Origin: Robertmurraya korlensis
GTDB taxonomy: Bacteria; Bacillota; Bacilli; Bacillales; Cytobacillaceae
DNA length: 64,000 nt
Direction of reading: 5' to 3'
Assembly (NCBI RefSeq): GCF_023715225.1
Contig: NZ_JAMBNS010000007.1
Span: 62,001-126,000, forward strand
The position numbers and the translations under genes are program-made. Positions 26,474-34,561 of this stretch are shown here, piece after piece; within the stretch, counting starts at the first letter, position 1, and the number at the start of each line of letters is the position of its first letter. Below the pieces are notes generated by a model. That model did no database searches and was not told the DNA's origin. It worked only from the letters and a program-made list of their open reading frames with translations.

Positions 26474-26923
26474 ATGAAGTATGAAGATGAATTTGTGAAA
26501 CTAGAAGACCATTTATGTTTCTCTTTATATGCTTGTTCAAGAGCGATTTTTCGTTTATATCGTCCGTTTCTAGACGAATTAAATTTAACCTATCCACAGT
26601 ATTTGGTTTTGCTTGTCTTATGGGAAAGGAAGCAAAGCACGGTGAAAGAATTAGGAGAACTTCTTGGACTTGATTCTGGGACCTTAACTCCTATGCTAAA
26701 AAGAATGGAAGCAGCGGGTCTCGTTGAACGCAAAAGATCGGCTGAAGATGAGAGGGTTGTGATGATTACCATTACGGAGGAAGGAAATCACCTTAAAGAG
26801 AAGGCTGTTTGTATCCCACGGTCACTATTAGAATCAACAGGAATGACAGAGGAAGAAGTTATTACGATTAATAATGTGATAAAAAAATTACTTCATAACG
26901 TGAATACAGCAAGTATGAAATGA
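26474..26923 (+). CDS. ohrR: Organic hydroperoxide sensor repressor OhrR (MarR family)
   Basis: 149 aa. The peroxide-sensing Cys15 is in LEDHLCFSLYACSRA; the HTH is STVKELGELLGLDSGTLTPMLKRMEAAGLVERKRS and the wing has DERVVMITIT. Oxidation of Cys15 would release the repressor and induce the divergent ohr gene. A second Cys at 21 and one at ~114 could form mixed disulphides; B. subtilis OhrR is of the one-Cys type. Start supported by GTTGAGGGATG context. Confidence 0.94.
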   Translation: MKYEDEFVKLEDHLCFSLYACSRAIFRLYRPFLDELNLTYPQYLVLLVLWERKQSTVKELGELLGLDSGTLTPMLKRMEAAGLVERKRSAEDERVVMITITEEGNHLKEKAVCIPRSLLESTGMTEEEVITINNVIKKLLHNVNTASMK

Positions 26924-26960
26924 GATCTCTCACGGACTAGGTGAGAAGTGTATTAAGCAG

Positions 26961-26990
26961 AAAGTCCTTCCGTAACGGTTGGACTTTTTG
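26961..26990 (+). terminator. Terminator after ohrR
   Basis: AAAGTCC pairs with GGACTTT (26961-26967 with 26981-26987), with an inner CCG/CGG pair and a short T tail. Confidence 0.75.
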
Positions 26991-27072
26991 AATGTCAAGA
27001 GCTCTCCCTTCTGAATATATCTAATATTTTTAGCCAACATATAGGTTGAAAGAATGATCAGGAGTGAGCGCT

Positions 27073-27564
27073 TTGAACAGATATATGGTGTTTTTAGTTG
27101 TAACAATCATGTCATTTTTTCTAGCTGGATGTGGATTTAATGTTCTTGATATTAAAGCAGAAGATCAGCAATCACAAAGCAGCCAAGCTAAGTCAAGAAT
27201 CTTGAATGATGAAACAGAAAAGGTAGATCCTACGATAAGGGTGTCGCAACTAGCAGAACAATATGTCGAGAAATTAGCAGAAGTAAACCGGGCTAATGTT
27301 ATTTACTCTAATAATAATGCGTATGTTGCCATTAAACCAAATCAATATGGAAGTCTGTCAGATGTATTAAATCAAAAGATAGCTGACCAGGTTCGAAAGG
27401 CAGATAATAAAATTCATAAAGTGTACGTATCTGTAAATCCAGACTTTTATACAACGATGAACTCCTATGCTCATGATATAAGGTCTGGCAGGGACAAAGT
27501 CAGTTTGTATCGAGATTTTTCTAATACAGTTATGAACTTTTTTGGGGTTGAAAGTGAAAAATAA
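27073..27564 (+). CDS. YhcN/YlaJ-family sporulation lipoprotein
   Basis: 163 aa from a TTG at 27073, which has AGGAG at 8 nt; the GTG at 27064 overlaps that site. A lipoprotein signal peptide is followed by the lipobox FLAGC with Cys20. The mature part contains RVSQLAEQYVEKLAEVNRANVIYSNNNAYVAI and VYVSVNPDF, as in the YhcN/YlaJ family of spore membrane or cortex-associated lipoproteins. It would be anchored outside the forespore membrane. Monocistronic with a terminator at the end. Confidence 0.85.
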   Translation: MNRYMVFLVVTIMSFFLAGCGFNVLDIKAEDQQSQSSQAKSRILNDETEKVDPTIRVSQLAEQYVEKLAEVNRANVIYSNNNAYVAIKPNQYGSLSDVLNQKIADQVRKADNKIHKVYVSVNPDFYTTMNSYAHDIRSGRDKVSLYRDFSNTVMNFFGVESEK

Positions 27565-27600
27565 AAACACACTCGTTTTTGCGAGTGTGTTTGTCTATTT
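27564..27600. terminator. Bidirectional terminator between yhcN-like gene and aldo/keto reductase
   Basis: AAACACACTCG (27565-27575) pairs with CGAGTGTGTTT (27582-27592), with T-rich sequence to the right and A-rich to the left, between convergent genes. Confidence 0.85.
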
Positions 27601-27602
27601 TT

Positions 27603-28520
27603 TTAGGGAAGAATATTTCCAGCGGCACGATAAATGCTATACCATTCTTCACGAGTAAGGTGAACTGTGCTAGCTTGGATGCAATCCTTTAATCTATCTA
27701 GATTCGTTGTACCAACAACAGGCTGCATCTTTGCAGGATGACGTAAAATCCAAGCTATGGCTATGCTTGTATTGCTAACATTGTATTTTTCTGCTAGTTG
27801 ATTAATTTGTTGATTCAATTCAGGGAACTTTTCATTTCCTAAAAAGGTTCCTTCAAAGAAACCGTATTGGAATGGAGACCAAGGTTGAATCGTAATGTCA
27901 TTTAGACGACAAAAATCAAGCACACTGCCATCGCGATTAATTGCAGGTTCATTTTCCATATTCACGTTAATTCCGCTAGAAATCATTGTAGAGTTTGTGA
28001 TACTAAATTGTAGTTGGTTTGCTACAATAGGTTGTTTTACATACTTTTTAAGAAGTTGGATCTGCATTGGATTTTGGTTTGACACGCCGAAATGACGTAC
28101 TTTTCCTGATGCTTCAAGGATATCAAAGGCTTCAGCTACTTCTTCAGGTTCAACCAAAGCATCTGGTCGATGTAGTAGAAGTGTATCAAGATAATCGGTT
28201 TTCAGACGTTTTAAAATGCCGTCCACTGACTCTAATATGTATTCTTTAGAGAAATCAAACATCCCTTTTCTTATACCACATTTGGATTGAAGAATCATTT
28301 TCTCTCGAATATCATCATTCATGTTGATAGCATCTGCAAATATTTCTTCACAAGCACCACCACCATATATGTCGGCATGATCAAAGAAGTTAGCTCCTTC
28401 TTCTAATGCTGTTTTGATAAAGCGCTCAACCTCGGATTTTTCAAGTGCGCTTATTCTCATACAGCCAACTGCAACAACAGGTACCTCTAATGTACTGTTT
28501 CCTAGTCTAATCGTTCTCAA
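27603..28520 (-). CDS. Aldo/keto reductase, YdhF-like
   Basis: 305 aa from a TTG at 28520 preceded by GGAGGG at 7 nt; a TTG five codons upstream overlaps that site. The AKR tetrad is visible: NFFDHADIYGGG (Asp, Tyr), Lys in KCGIR and LLLHRPD (His). A C-terminal IAWILRHPAKMQPVVGTTNLDRL binds NADPH. It resembles E. coli YdhF and is likely a cytosolic NADPH-dependent carbonyl reductase of unknown substrate. No partner genes. Confidence 0.9.
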   Translation of the reverse strand: MRTIRLGNSTLEVPVVAVGCMRISALEKSEVERFIKTALEEGANFFDHADIYGGGACEEIFADAINMNDDIREKMILQSKCGIRKGMFDFSKEYILESVDGILKRLKTDYLDTLLLHRPDALVEPEEVAEAFDILEASGKVRHFGVSNQNPMQIQLLKKYVKQPIVANQLQFSITNSTMISSGINVNMENEPAINRDGSVLDFCRLNDITIQPWSPFQYGFFEGTFLGNEKFPELNQQINQLAEKYNVSNTSIAIAWILRHPAKMQPVVGTTNLDRLKDCIQASTVHLTREEWYSIYRAAGNILP

Positions 28521-28793
28521 GTATAGTCCCTCCAAGTGTAAGATGGGGTAATTGTTGAGTGAATAGTTCCTAATGCTCCTATTATCAACTCATTAACCGA
28601 TCGTAAGCATAATGTGCACGCTTTCACGAATGTGTACAAGCATATTTTGCCATACCCTTTGGTGTTATTCAACTATTAACTATGGCTGGGATGGAGGTTG
28701 AGTCTTTTATTTGAAGCTTCCTATAGTGAAAATATAATTTGATGTTTTTCCGTAAGACCATAAGTGCAAGAATGAGGAGGAAGAAGGAACATC

Positions 28794-28826
28794 ATGTTGG
28801 TAAACTTGAGATATCATTATCATTAA
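28794..28826 (+). CDS. Possible 10-aa leader peptide (MLVNLRYHYH) before adaA
   Basis: A purine-rich GGAGGAAGAAGGA tract ends 5 nt before this ATG, giving a good ribosome binding site for a ten-codon ORF that stops 28 bp before adaA. The remaining ~270 bp upstream hold no ORF. Its 3' part overlaps a perfect ATCATT-AA-AATGAT inverted repeat (28819-28832). A regulatory uORF is possible; chance cannot be excluded. Confidence 0.35.
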   Translation: MLVNLRYHYH

Positions 28827-28853
28827 AATGATTGTCAAGGAGGGATAATTTTA

Positions 28854-29426
28854 ATGCGAGAAATCAATTTTTCTTTTGAAGAGATGTGGGAAAAAATTAT
28901 TGCGTGTGATCATACTTACGATGGACTATTTTATACAGCAGTAAAAACAACGAAAATCTATTGCAGGCCATCTTGTCGTTCGAGAAAGCCGAAAAAATGT
29001 AATGTTGAATTTTATGTAGACATGAAAAAAGTAGAACAGGCTGGCTTTCGGCCGTGTAAAAGATGTAAGCCGGATGCACCTCTTTCTCCAAACGCTGAAT
29101 TGATAACAAAGGTGATTTCCTTTTTAGTTACTCATTATAAGGAACCGTTACTACTGGATGATGTGGCAAGTCATGTGGGAGTGAGTTCTTTCTATATTAA
29201 TCGGTTATTCAAGAAGGAAATAGCGGAAACTCCTAGGTCCTATCTGGAAAAAATACGAGTTGATAAGGCAGCACATCTTTTAAAATTTTCGGATCAAACA
29301 AATTTAGAGATTTGTTATGAGATAGGCTTCCAAAGCTCCTCTAATTTTTACAAAGCATTTCGAAAGGTAAAGGGCTGTTCCCCTAGTGAATATCGGTTAG
29401 CAAGTAAGGAGGAACAGATCAGATGA
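28854..29426 (+). CDS. adaA: AdaA: methylphosphotriester-DNA methyltransferase / transcriptional activator
   Basis: 190 aa. The N-terminal Ada zinc domain has ligands Cys37, Cys41, Cys68 and Cys71 (YCRPSCRSR and RPCKRCKPDA); Cys37 corresponds to the methyl acceptor of E. coli Ada. Residues ~85-185 form an AraC-type double HTH (LLLDDVASHVGVSSFYINRLFKKE, NLEICYEIGFQSSSNFYKAFRKVKG). Methylation by DNA phosphotriesters turns it into an activator of the adaptive response. AAGGAGGG precedes the start, and alkA overlaps its end by 4 bp. Confidence 0.95.
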   Translation: MREINFSFEEMWEKIIACDHTYDGLFYTAVKTTKIYCRPSCRSRKPKKCNVEFYVDMKKVEQAGFRPCKRCKPDAPLSPNAELITKVISFLVTHYKEPLLLDDVASHVGVSSFYINRLFKKEIAETPRSYLEKIRVDKAAHLLKFSDQTNLEICYEIGFQSSSNFYKAFRKVKGCSPSEYRLASKEEQIR

Positions 29427-30328
29427 AGTGGGTCAATCATGAGTCACATGTTGAAATTTACCCTCCCAAGGAATTCAAGTTTACTGAGTGCTTAGTGTTT
29501 TTAGGACGGTCACAAGAAGAAGTTCTCCATCGAATAAAAGATCATTATTTATATAAGTTGCTACTAATTCAAGAAGAAATGATTTTAGTTAAGATTTTAG
29601 AAGCTGAAGGCATAATAAAAGTTGAATTTCCGATAGTTGCACCAAATAATAGCAAACGAATACAGGTTGTCAATTACATTGAAGAGTGGTTTGATTTCCA
29701 TTCAGATCTAGAGGGATTTTATCAAATGGCCAATGAGGATCAACTATTAAAGAGAATGGCAGAGAAATATTATGGGTTGCGAATGGTAGGTATTCCTGAC
29801 TTATTCGAAGCTCTTACTTGGGCCATTATGGGGCAACAAATCAATTTACCATTTGCTTACTTACTAAAAAAACGTTTTGTTGAGAGTTACGGAAATAGTC
29901 TAACTTTTGAAGGAGAAACGTATTGGATATATCCTACATATAAAGAGATTGCAAAGGTAAGGGTAGAGGACCTAAGAAATCTTCAATTTACGACTAGAAA
30001 AGCTGAATATATCATAGGAATTGCAAAGATTATGGTAAGCGGTGAAATAACAAAAGAAAAGTTGAAGCATCTGGAGTATCATGAACTACACAACCAGTTA
30101 ATGAAAATCAGGGGAGTAGGGGCATGGACCGCGGCCTATGTAATGATGAAATGCTTTCACCAACATTCTTCGTTTCCGATTGCAGACGTAGGACTACATA
30201 ATGCATTAAAGCTCCAATTAGGATTAGAGAATAAACCAAGGATACATGAAATTAAAGTAATGGCGACAAATTGGGAAGGTTGGCAGTCGTATGCAACTTT
30301 CTATTTATGGAGGTCTCTTTATGACTAA
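29423..30328 (+). CDS. alkA: DNA-3-methyladenine glycosylase AlkA
   Basis: 301 aa HhH-GPD glycosylase: EALTWAIMGQQINLPFAYLLKKR, helix-hairpin-helix LMKIRGVGAWTAAYVMMK, and catalytic Asp255 in FPIADVGLHNAL. It excises alkylated bases in base excision repair. It overlaps adaA and adaB at both ends, so all three act as one translationally coupled repair operon; in B. subtilis alkA and adaAB are arranged divergently. Confidence 0.94.
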   Translation: MKWVNHESHVEIYPPKEFKFTECLVFLGRSQEEVLHRIKDHYLYKLLLIQEEMILVKILEAEGIIKVEFPIVAPNNSKRIQVVNYIEEWFDFHSDLEGFYQMANEDQLLKRMAEKYYGLRMVGIPDLFEALTWAIMGQQINLPFAYLLKKRFVESYGNSLTFEGETYWIYPTYKEIAKVRVEDLRNLQFTTRKAEYIIGIAKIMVSGEITKEKLKHLEYHELHNQLMKIRGVGAWTAAYVMMKCFHQHSSFPIADVGLHNALKLQLGLENKPRIHEIKVMATNWEGWQSYATFYLWRSLYD

Positions 30329-30809
30329 CAGATATATAATCGATTATCAGTCACCAATAGGTGTATTAGAAATAATCGGTTCAATGGATGAGATTTATTC
30401 CATCATGTTCGTAGATCGGGACCAGATTCAACATACCATTAAAGAGGAAACCCCTATAGTATTAATAGATTGTTTGAAGCAAATCCATGAATATTTCAAG
30501 GGGGCACGCCAAGTATTCACTGTTCCTTATAAATTAGAGGGAACAGAATTTCAGCAAACAGTGTGGAAGGCATTAGCCAATATCCCGTTTGGTGATACAG
30601 ATACTTATAAGGAACTTGCTATTAGGATTAACAATGAGAAAGCAATTAGAGCAGTTGGTCATGCAAATAGTAGAAATAAGTTAAGTATTGTCATCCCATG
30701 CCATCGAATCATTGGGTCTAGTGGTAAACTCACAGGATATGCAGGTGGATTGTGGCGGAAGGAATGGTTGCTTCAACATGAACATGAAGTATTTATGGAG
30801 AAAAATTAA
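30321..30809 (+). CDS. adaB: AdaB: methylated-DNA-[protein]-cysteine S-methyltransferase
   Basis: 162 aa from the ATG at 30321, set by GGAGG at good distance within the end of alkA; the longer frame to 30291 lacks one. The acceptor motif IPCHR holds Cys127, preceded by AIRAVGHANSRNKLSIV and followed by GYAGGLWRKEWLL. It removes methyl groups from O6-methylguanine by a suicide transfer. Third gene of the adaptive-response operon. Confidence 0.95.
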   Translation: MTNRYIIDYQSPIGVLEIIGSMDEIYSIMFVDRDQIQHTIKEETPIVLIDCLKQIHEYFKGARQVFTVPYKLEGTEFQQTVWKALANIPFGDTDTYKELAIRINNEKAIRAVGHANSRNKLSIVIPCHRIIGSSGKLTGYAGGLWRKEWLLQHEHEVFMEKN

Positions 30810-30870
30810 TCGGGAGCTATTAACACAAAGGTGATAGAGCTTTTTATTTCTATTAATAGAATTTAAAGAG

Positions 30871-30990
30871 GGACAAACCATTTCCATGCAAAACAGTGGA
30901 ATTGTCCAACTAGGTAAGAAAATTAGTTTTTAAATAACTGAATAATATGAGTAATAATCCTATTAATATCATTAATTAATAGGATTTTTT
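30871..30990 (+). terminator. Intergenic hairpin and terminator after the ada operon
   Basis: The 319-bp gap before aprX holds a hairpin without a T-run (GGACAA/TTGTCC, 30871-30907) and then a clear terminator: AATCCTATTAAT (30956-30967) paired with ATTAATAGGATT (30975-30986) and T tail. No gene was seen here. Confidence 0.75.
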
Positions 30991-31128
30991 AATGTCTACT
31001 CTATCGAGAAGATTTGAATAGGCACTTATTATGCGCCTTATTTTTCCTAATGTGGACAAGCGCCGACGCAAGCTCTCTCTCCTCTTCATATATCAGTAAA
31101 AGAATGAATATGATAGGAGGGAATTTGA

Positions 31129-32442
31129 TTGTTCGGGTATTCAATGGTCCAAATGGTAAGAGCGCATGCGGATAAGTTGGAGCGGCCATTAAGGGAACAA
31201 ATATTAAACTTGTATAAACCCTTTAAGTGGACGCCTTGCTTTTTGCATAACATGTTTGAAGGGATGTTAAAGATAGGTAGAAAGTACTCGGTGATTATTG
31301 AATTTCAGGAAGGCTGTTACGATGCTGGGTGTAAAGAAGTAGATGAAGTGATGAATCATCATATGAGAAACAAAATTAAGAGTCATTTTCCTAGAGTTTC
31401 CTGCTGTAGTGCTGATATAACTCCTAGTGGTTTAGAGGAAATGCTCAATAGTTGTCATCATATTAAAAGAGTGTATCTCAATAGTGAGGTAAAGGCTTTT
31501 CTTAATGTAGCAGTACCCTCGGCTAATGCTCAAAATATTGTTAGAAACGGGACAACATTAACTGGTAATGGTGTGAAAATTGCCATCATAGATACAGGAA
31601 TCTATCCACATCCAGATCTTTCAGGGAGAATTACAGATTTTGTTGACTTTATCAATAATCGAACAGAAGCCTACGACGATAATGGTCATGGTACTCACTG
31701 TGCAGGAGATGCTGCTTCTGCCTCTGTCAATTATGGGGGGCCTGCTCCAAGGGCCAATTTGGTAGGGGTAAAGGTACTAGATAAATTGGGGTCAGGTTCA
31801 CTTGAAACCGTGATGCAAGGGGTGGACTGGTGTATTCAATATAACGAAAATAACCCAAATAATAAAATCGATATCATCAGTATGTCGTTAGGAAGTACCG
31901 CACAAAAATACCGTTCTGAAGATGATGATCCAATGGTTAAGATGGTAGAGTCAGCGTGGGCCTCTGGGATCGTTGTTTGTGTGGCGGCTGGGAATGAAGG
32001 GCCAGAAAAAGGTACAATTGCTAGTCCTGGATTAAGTGATAAAGTCATAACGGTAGGTGCGCTTGATGATCGGAATACTGTAGAGAGAAACGACGATGAT
32101 GTTGCGAGCTTCTCTAGTCGTGGTCCAACCATCTATGGAGGAGTAAAACCAGATATATTAGCACCTGGAGTCAATATCGTTTCATTGCGATCGCCTAATT
32201 CCTATTTAGATAAATTGCAAAAAAGCAGCCGAGTAGAAAATGACTATACTACTTTATCGGGTACTTCAATGGCCACGCCCATTTGTGCAGGGGTTGTTGC
32301 GTTAATGAAAGAGGCAAATCCTAATTTAACACCTGATCAAGTCAAAAAATTATTAATGTCTAACACAGATGTTTGGCGGGATCGAGATAAGAATATTTAT
32401 GGTTCAGGTTATATAAACGCAGAAGAATCCGTTCCTCAATAA
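31129..32442 (+). CDS. aprX: Intracellular-type S8 serine peptidase AprX
   Basis: 437 aa, matching B. subtilis AprX (442 aa) along its length, including the N-terminus MFGYSMVQMVRAHADKL. Subtilase triad: Asp in IAIIDTGIYPH, His in DNGHGTHCAGD, Ser in LSGTSMATP. No signal peptide, in line with the cytoplasmic-type AprX. The start is TTG with AGGAGGGAA upstream. It is expressed late in growth in B. subtilis; its role is unclear. Monocistronic, with a weak hairpin following at 32451-32476. Confidence 0.94.
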   Translation: MFGYSMVQMVRAHADKLERPLREQILNLYKPFKWTPCFLHNMFEGMLKIGRKYSVIIEFQEGCYDAGCKEVDEVMNHHMRNKIKSHFPRVSCCSADITPSGLEEMLNSCHHIKRVYLNSEVKAFLNVAVPSANAQNIVRNGTTLTGNGVKIAIIDTGIYPHPDLSGRITDFVDFINNRTEAYDDNGHGTHCAGDAASASVNYGGPAPRANLVGVKVLDKLGSGSLETVMQGVDWCIQYNENNPNNKIDIISMSLGSTAQKYRSEDDDPMVKMVESAWASGIVVCVAAGNEGPEKGTIASPGLSDKVITVGALDDRNTVERNDDDVASFSSRGPTIYGGVKPDILAPGVNIVSLRSPNSYLDKLQKSSRVENDYTTLSGTSMATPICAGVVALMKEANPNLTPDQVKKLLMSNTDVWRDRDKNIYGSGYINAEESVPQ

Positions 32443-32450
32443 TAATAAGT

Positions 32451-32482
32451 AGAGCTTCCTTATATAGGGGAGCTCTTATTTG
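32451..32482 (+). terminator. Weak terminator after aprX
   Basis: AGAGCT (32451-32456) pairs with AGCTCT (32471-32476) plus an inner CC/GG, then TATTTGT. Confidence 0.5.
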
Positions 32483-32507
32483 TATTGAATAGTTGGAAAA
32501 AATGTAA

Positions 32508-32567
32508 TTGACATTGATAATCATTATCGATTATATTTATTTTAGTAATAATGATAATCATTTTCAA
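32508..32567 (+). promoter_or_regulatory. ykuNOP promoter with two Fur boxes
   Basis: TTGACA (32508-32513) with TTATAT/TATATT 17-18 bp downstream. TGATAATCATTATCG (from 32515) spans the promoter spacer and TGATAATCATTTTCA (from 32552) lies downstream; each matches the 7-1-7 Fur consensus with one mismatch. This predicts iron repression. Confidence 0.88.
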
Positions 32568-32583
32568 TTAGAGGAGGAGAACA

Positions 32584-33051
32584 GTGAAAATATTTATTGG
32601 CTATGTAAGTATGTCTGGTAATACAGAGGATATGGCAAATATTTTGAAGGAAACTCTTCTTGAATGTGGATGTGAGATAGATCTACTTGATTTAGAAACA
32701 GTAGATCTACATTCTTTAAACAGCTACGATTGCCTCTTCTTTGGTGCGTACACCTGGGGAGATGGGGATCTCCCATATGAGGTCGAAGAGTTTTTCGATG
32801 ATCTCAAAAAACTAAATTTAAATGGAGTAAAGGCGGCTTGCTTTGGGTCAGGTGATACGCTTTATCCTAAGTTTTGCATGGCCGTGGATATTATGGCAGC
32901 ATCACTGCAGGAACAGGGATGTGATGTGTTCGAGGGAAAATTAAAGGTTGAACTAAGCCCGGATGAAGACGAGGAAGTAGACGAATGCAGACAGTTTGCG
33001 AAGCTAGTATATCAATGGGCGAATAAGGGGGAGAAGCTTACATATGTTTGA
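32584..33051 (+). CDS. ykuN: Short-chain flavodoxin YkuN
   Basis: 155 aa flavodoxin. The FMN phosphate loop is SMSGNTEDM, the isoalloxazine loops are GAYTWGDGDLPYE and GSGDTLYPKFC. Flavodoxins replace ferredoxin as electron donors when iron is scarce, and in B. subtilis YkuN/YkuP serve cytochrome P450s and nitric oxide synthase. AGAGGAGGAG precedes the start. Two Fur boxes control the operon, and ykuO overlaps its end by 8 bp. Confidence 0.93.
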   Translation: MKIFIGYVSMSGNTEDMANILKETLLECGCEIDLLDLETVDLHSLNSYDCLFFGAYTWGDGDLPYEVEEFFDDLKKLNLNGVKAACFGSGDTLYPKFCMAVDIMAASLQEQGCDVFEGKLKVELSPDEDEEVDECRQFAKLVYQWANKGEKLTYV

Positions 33052-33931
33052 AAAAGGGTCTACTGCAGTTTTATCCACCTCTAGATTACCGTTTATTGTA
33101 GCTGTGAAAAATGCAGGTCTATACTCTTTTGAAAAAGGTGAATGGCTCTTGCAGTATCCCCTTTCACACAGTATTTATAAACTAGTATGTATTTCTCCAT
33201 ATATTTTTGGAATAGGAGACAATGGGCTAATTGTTCGTTATAACCCTTATAACAATAAATGGACACATACATTTTTCCCAACACCACAACGACTTTGGGA
33301 CATCACAGGGAATGAGTCAGGTCTTATTATTACCCATGGAGGAAGCAAGCTTTATATTTCATATAACTTTGGTTCCAACTGGTCTGTTATCCATCCTTTT
33401 AAAGAATTGTCGATTAAACCATTTATCCGCTCGTTATTTTTGGATAAAGGACACTTATACATGGGGACTCAAATAAATAGAGAATCAGGTGGCCTATGGA
33501 GTTATTCTTTGGAAAGTGGGGCATTAACTCTTGTAAAAAAAGAATTAGACTCCATGATTTCTTCTATTTATATAGATAGCGAGAATTGTATCCTTATTGC
33601 CAAAGGAAATGCGAGGTCTAAAGAGGGATCTATTGAGATGAAGTCACTTCATGGATCGAGGTGGAGGACATTCGAACAATCCAATGCTGAGAAGGCATTT
33701 CTAGATGTATTTAACGTAGGAAAGCACTTATATACAACTACAAGTCAGGATGAATATGGATTCTCTAGGATCTATGAGATTGACAAAAAGAAGAAAATTC
33801 TTTTACCGATTGAAACCATAGAAGGGCATGGTTTTAGGGGGGCAGGCTTTAAAGATGAATTGTTTATCAGTTCTCCCATTGAAAGCAAGTGGATTGATCG
33901 AAGCTATGAAATAAGAAAACTAGTTCATTAG
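33044..33931 (+). CDS. ykuO: YkuO-like protein of unknown function, beta-propeller character
   Basis: 295 aa. It takes the position and approximate size of B. subtilis ykuO (uncharacterised). No signal peptide or membrane helix is obvious. The sequence is rich in repeated strand patterns ending in aromatic residues (GLYSFEKGEWLLQ, NNKWTHTFFP, SKLYISYNFGSNWSVI, GSRWRTFEQ). The SYNFGSNW piece resembles an Asp-box of BNR-type propellers. A 4-6 bladed propeller is inferred. It overlaps ykuN and is 12 bp before ykuP, so it is cotranscribed under Fur. Confidence 0.75.
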   Translation: MFEKGSTAVLSTSRLPFIVAVKNAGLYSFEKGEWLLQYPLSHSIYKLVCISPYIFGIGDNGLIVRYNPYNNKWTHTFFPTPQRLWDITGNESGLIITHGGSKLYISYNFGSNWSVIHPFKELSIKPFIRSLFLDKGHLYMGTQINRESGGLWSYSLESGALTLVKKELDSMISSIYIDSENCILIAKGNARSKEGSIEMKSLHGSRWRTFEQSNAEKAFLDVFNVGKHLYTTTSQDEYGFSRIYEIDKKKKILLPIETIEGHGFRGAGFKDELFISSPIESKWIDRSYEIRKLVH

Positions 33932-33942
33932 GAGCGATAATA

Positions 33943-34392
33943 ATGAAAATTGGTGTTATATACGCAAGTATGTCTGGAAATACAGAAGCGATCGCAGATA
34001 TAATCGTTGAAAAACTAAAGGAGCATAACCATGAGGTAGATCTCAAGGATATGCTTAGCTTACCTGCTAGCGATTTCTTGAATTACGATCTCATCTTTAT
34101 CGGAATGTATACTTGGGGAGATGGAGATTATCCAGATGAATGTCTAGATATTATTGAAGAAATAGAACAGTTACAATTAGAGGAGAAGCCATTTGCCTTA
34201 TTCGGATCAGGAGATACATCCTATCCTGAATTCTGCGGTGCATTAGATAAACTTAAGGAATTAATTGAGAATCAGAACGGGGTATGCTTAGGAGAACCGT
34301 TAAGAATAGAATTTAATCCAAGCAAAGCAGATGAAGAAGAGATCAATCAGTTTGTCATGCAAGCATTAACTGTTTTTGAAAAAAGTAGTTAA
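33943..34392 (+). CDS. ykuP: Short-chain flavodoxin YkuP
   Basis: 149 aa flavodoxin, a paralogue of the product at 32584: SMSGNTEAIAD, GMYTWGDGDYPDECLD and GSGDTSYPEFCGALD correspond loop for loop. It probably has a different midpoint potential or partner preference from YkuN. AGGAGCGAT precedes the ATG. Third gene of the iron-regulated operon; a terminator follows. Confidence 0.93.
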   Translation: MKIGVIYASMSGNTEAIADIIVEKLKEHNHEVDLKDMLSLPASDFLNYDLIFIGMYTWGDGDYPDECLDIIEEIEQLQLEEKPFALFGSGDTSYPEFCGALDKLKELIENQNGVCLGEPLRIEFNPSKADEEEINQFVMQALTVFEKSS

Positions 34393-34402
34393 AAGCATTA
34401 AG

Positions 34403-34438
34403 GAGTGGGTCTTGGTCAACCAGGCCCACTCTTTTTGT
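34403..34438 (+). terminator. Terminator of ykuNOP
   Basis: GAGTGGGTCT pairs with AGGCCCACTC (about 34403-34412 with 34422-34431; one mismatch) and is followed by TTTTTG. Confidence 0.8.
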
Positions 34439-34481
34439 ACTATAGAATAAAAAATTGCAGACGATACCAAAACAATGCTAG

Positions 34482-34519
34482 TGTTAACGCTTACATAACA
34501 ATCTTCGACTTTTTATAAT
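34482..34519 (+). promoter_or_regulatory. chvE promoter with consensus cre site
   Basis: TTACAT (34491-34496), 17-bp spacer, TATAAT (34514-34519). TGTTAACGCTTACA at 34482-34495 is, on the other strand, TGTAAGCGTTAACA, an exact fit to the cre core TGNAARCGNWWWCA. It overlaps the -35, predicting direct CcpA repression. Confidence 0.8.
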
Positions 34520-34561
34520 TAACTTGTAACCAAATGAGACAAATATTAAGGGGGAAACAAG

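Noticed and set aside
27013-27044. Sigma-G promoter before the yhcN-like gene
   Set aside because: GAATA and CATATA are present, but the -10 misses two key bases and spacing is off.
28640-28680. Sigma-B promoter for the aldo/keto reductase
   Set aside because: GGGTAT is present on the reverse strand, but the nearest GTTGAA/GTTAAT elements have spacers of 10 or 17 bp, outside the normal range.
28811-28836. Fur box before adaA
   Set aside because: Only one half matches TGATAAT; the second half fits poorly, unlike the two clear Fur boxes before ykuN.
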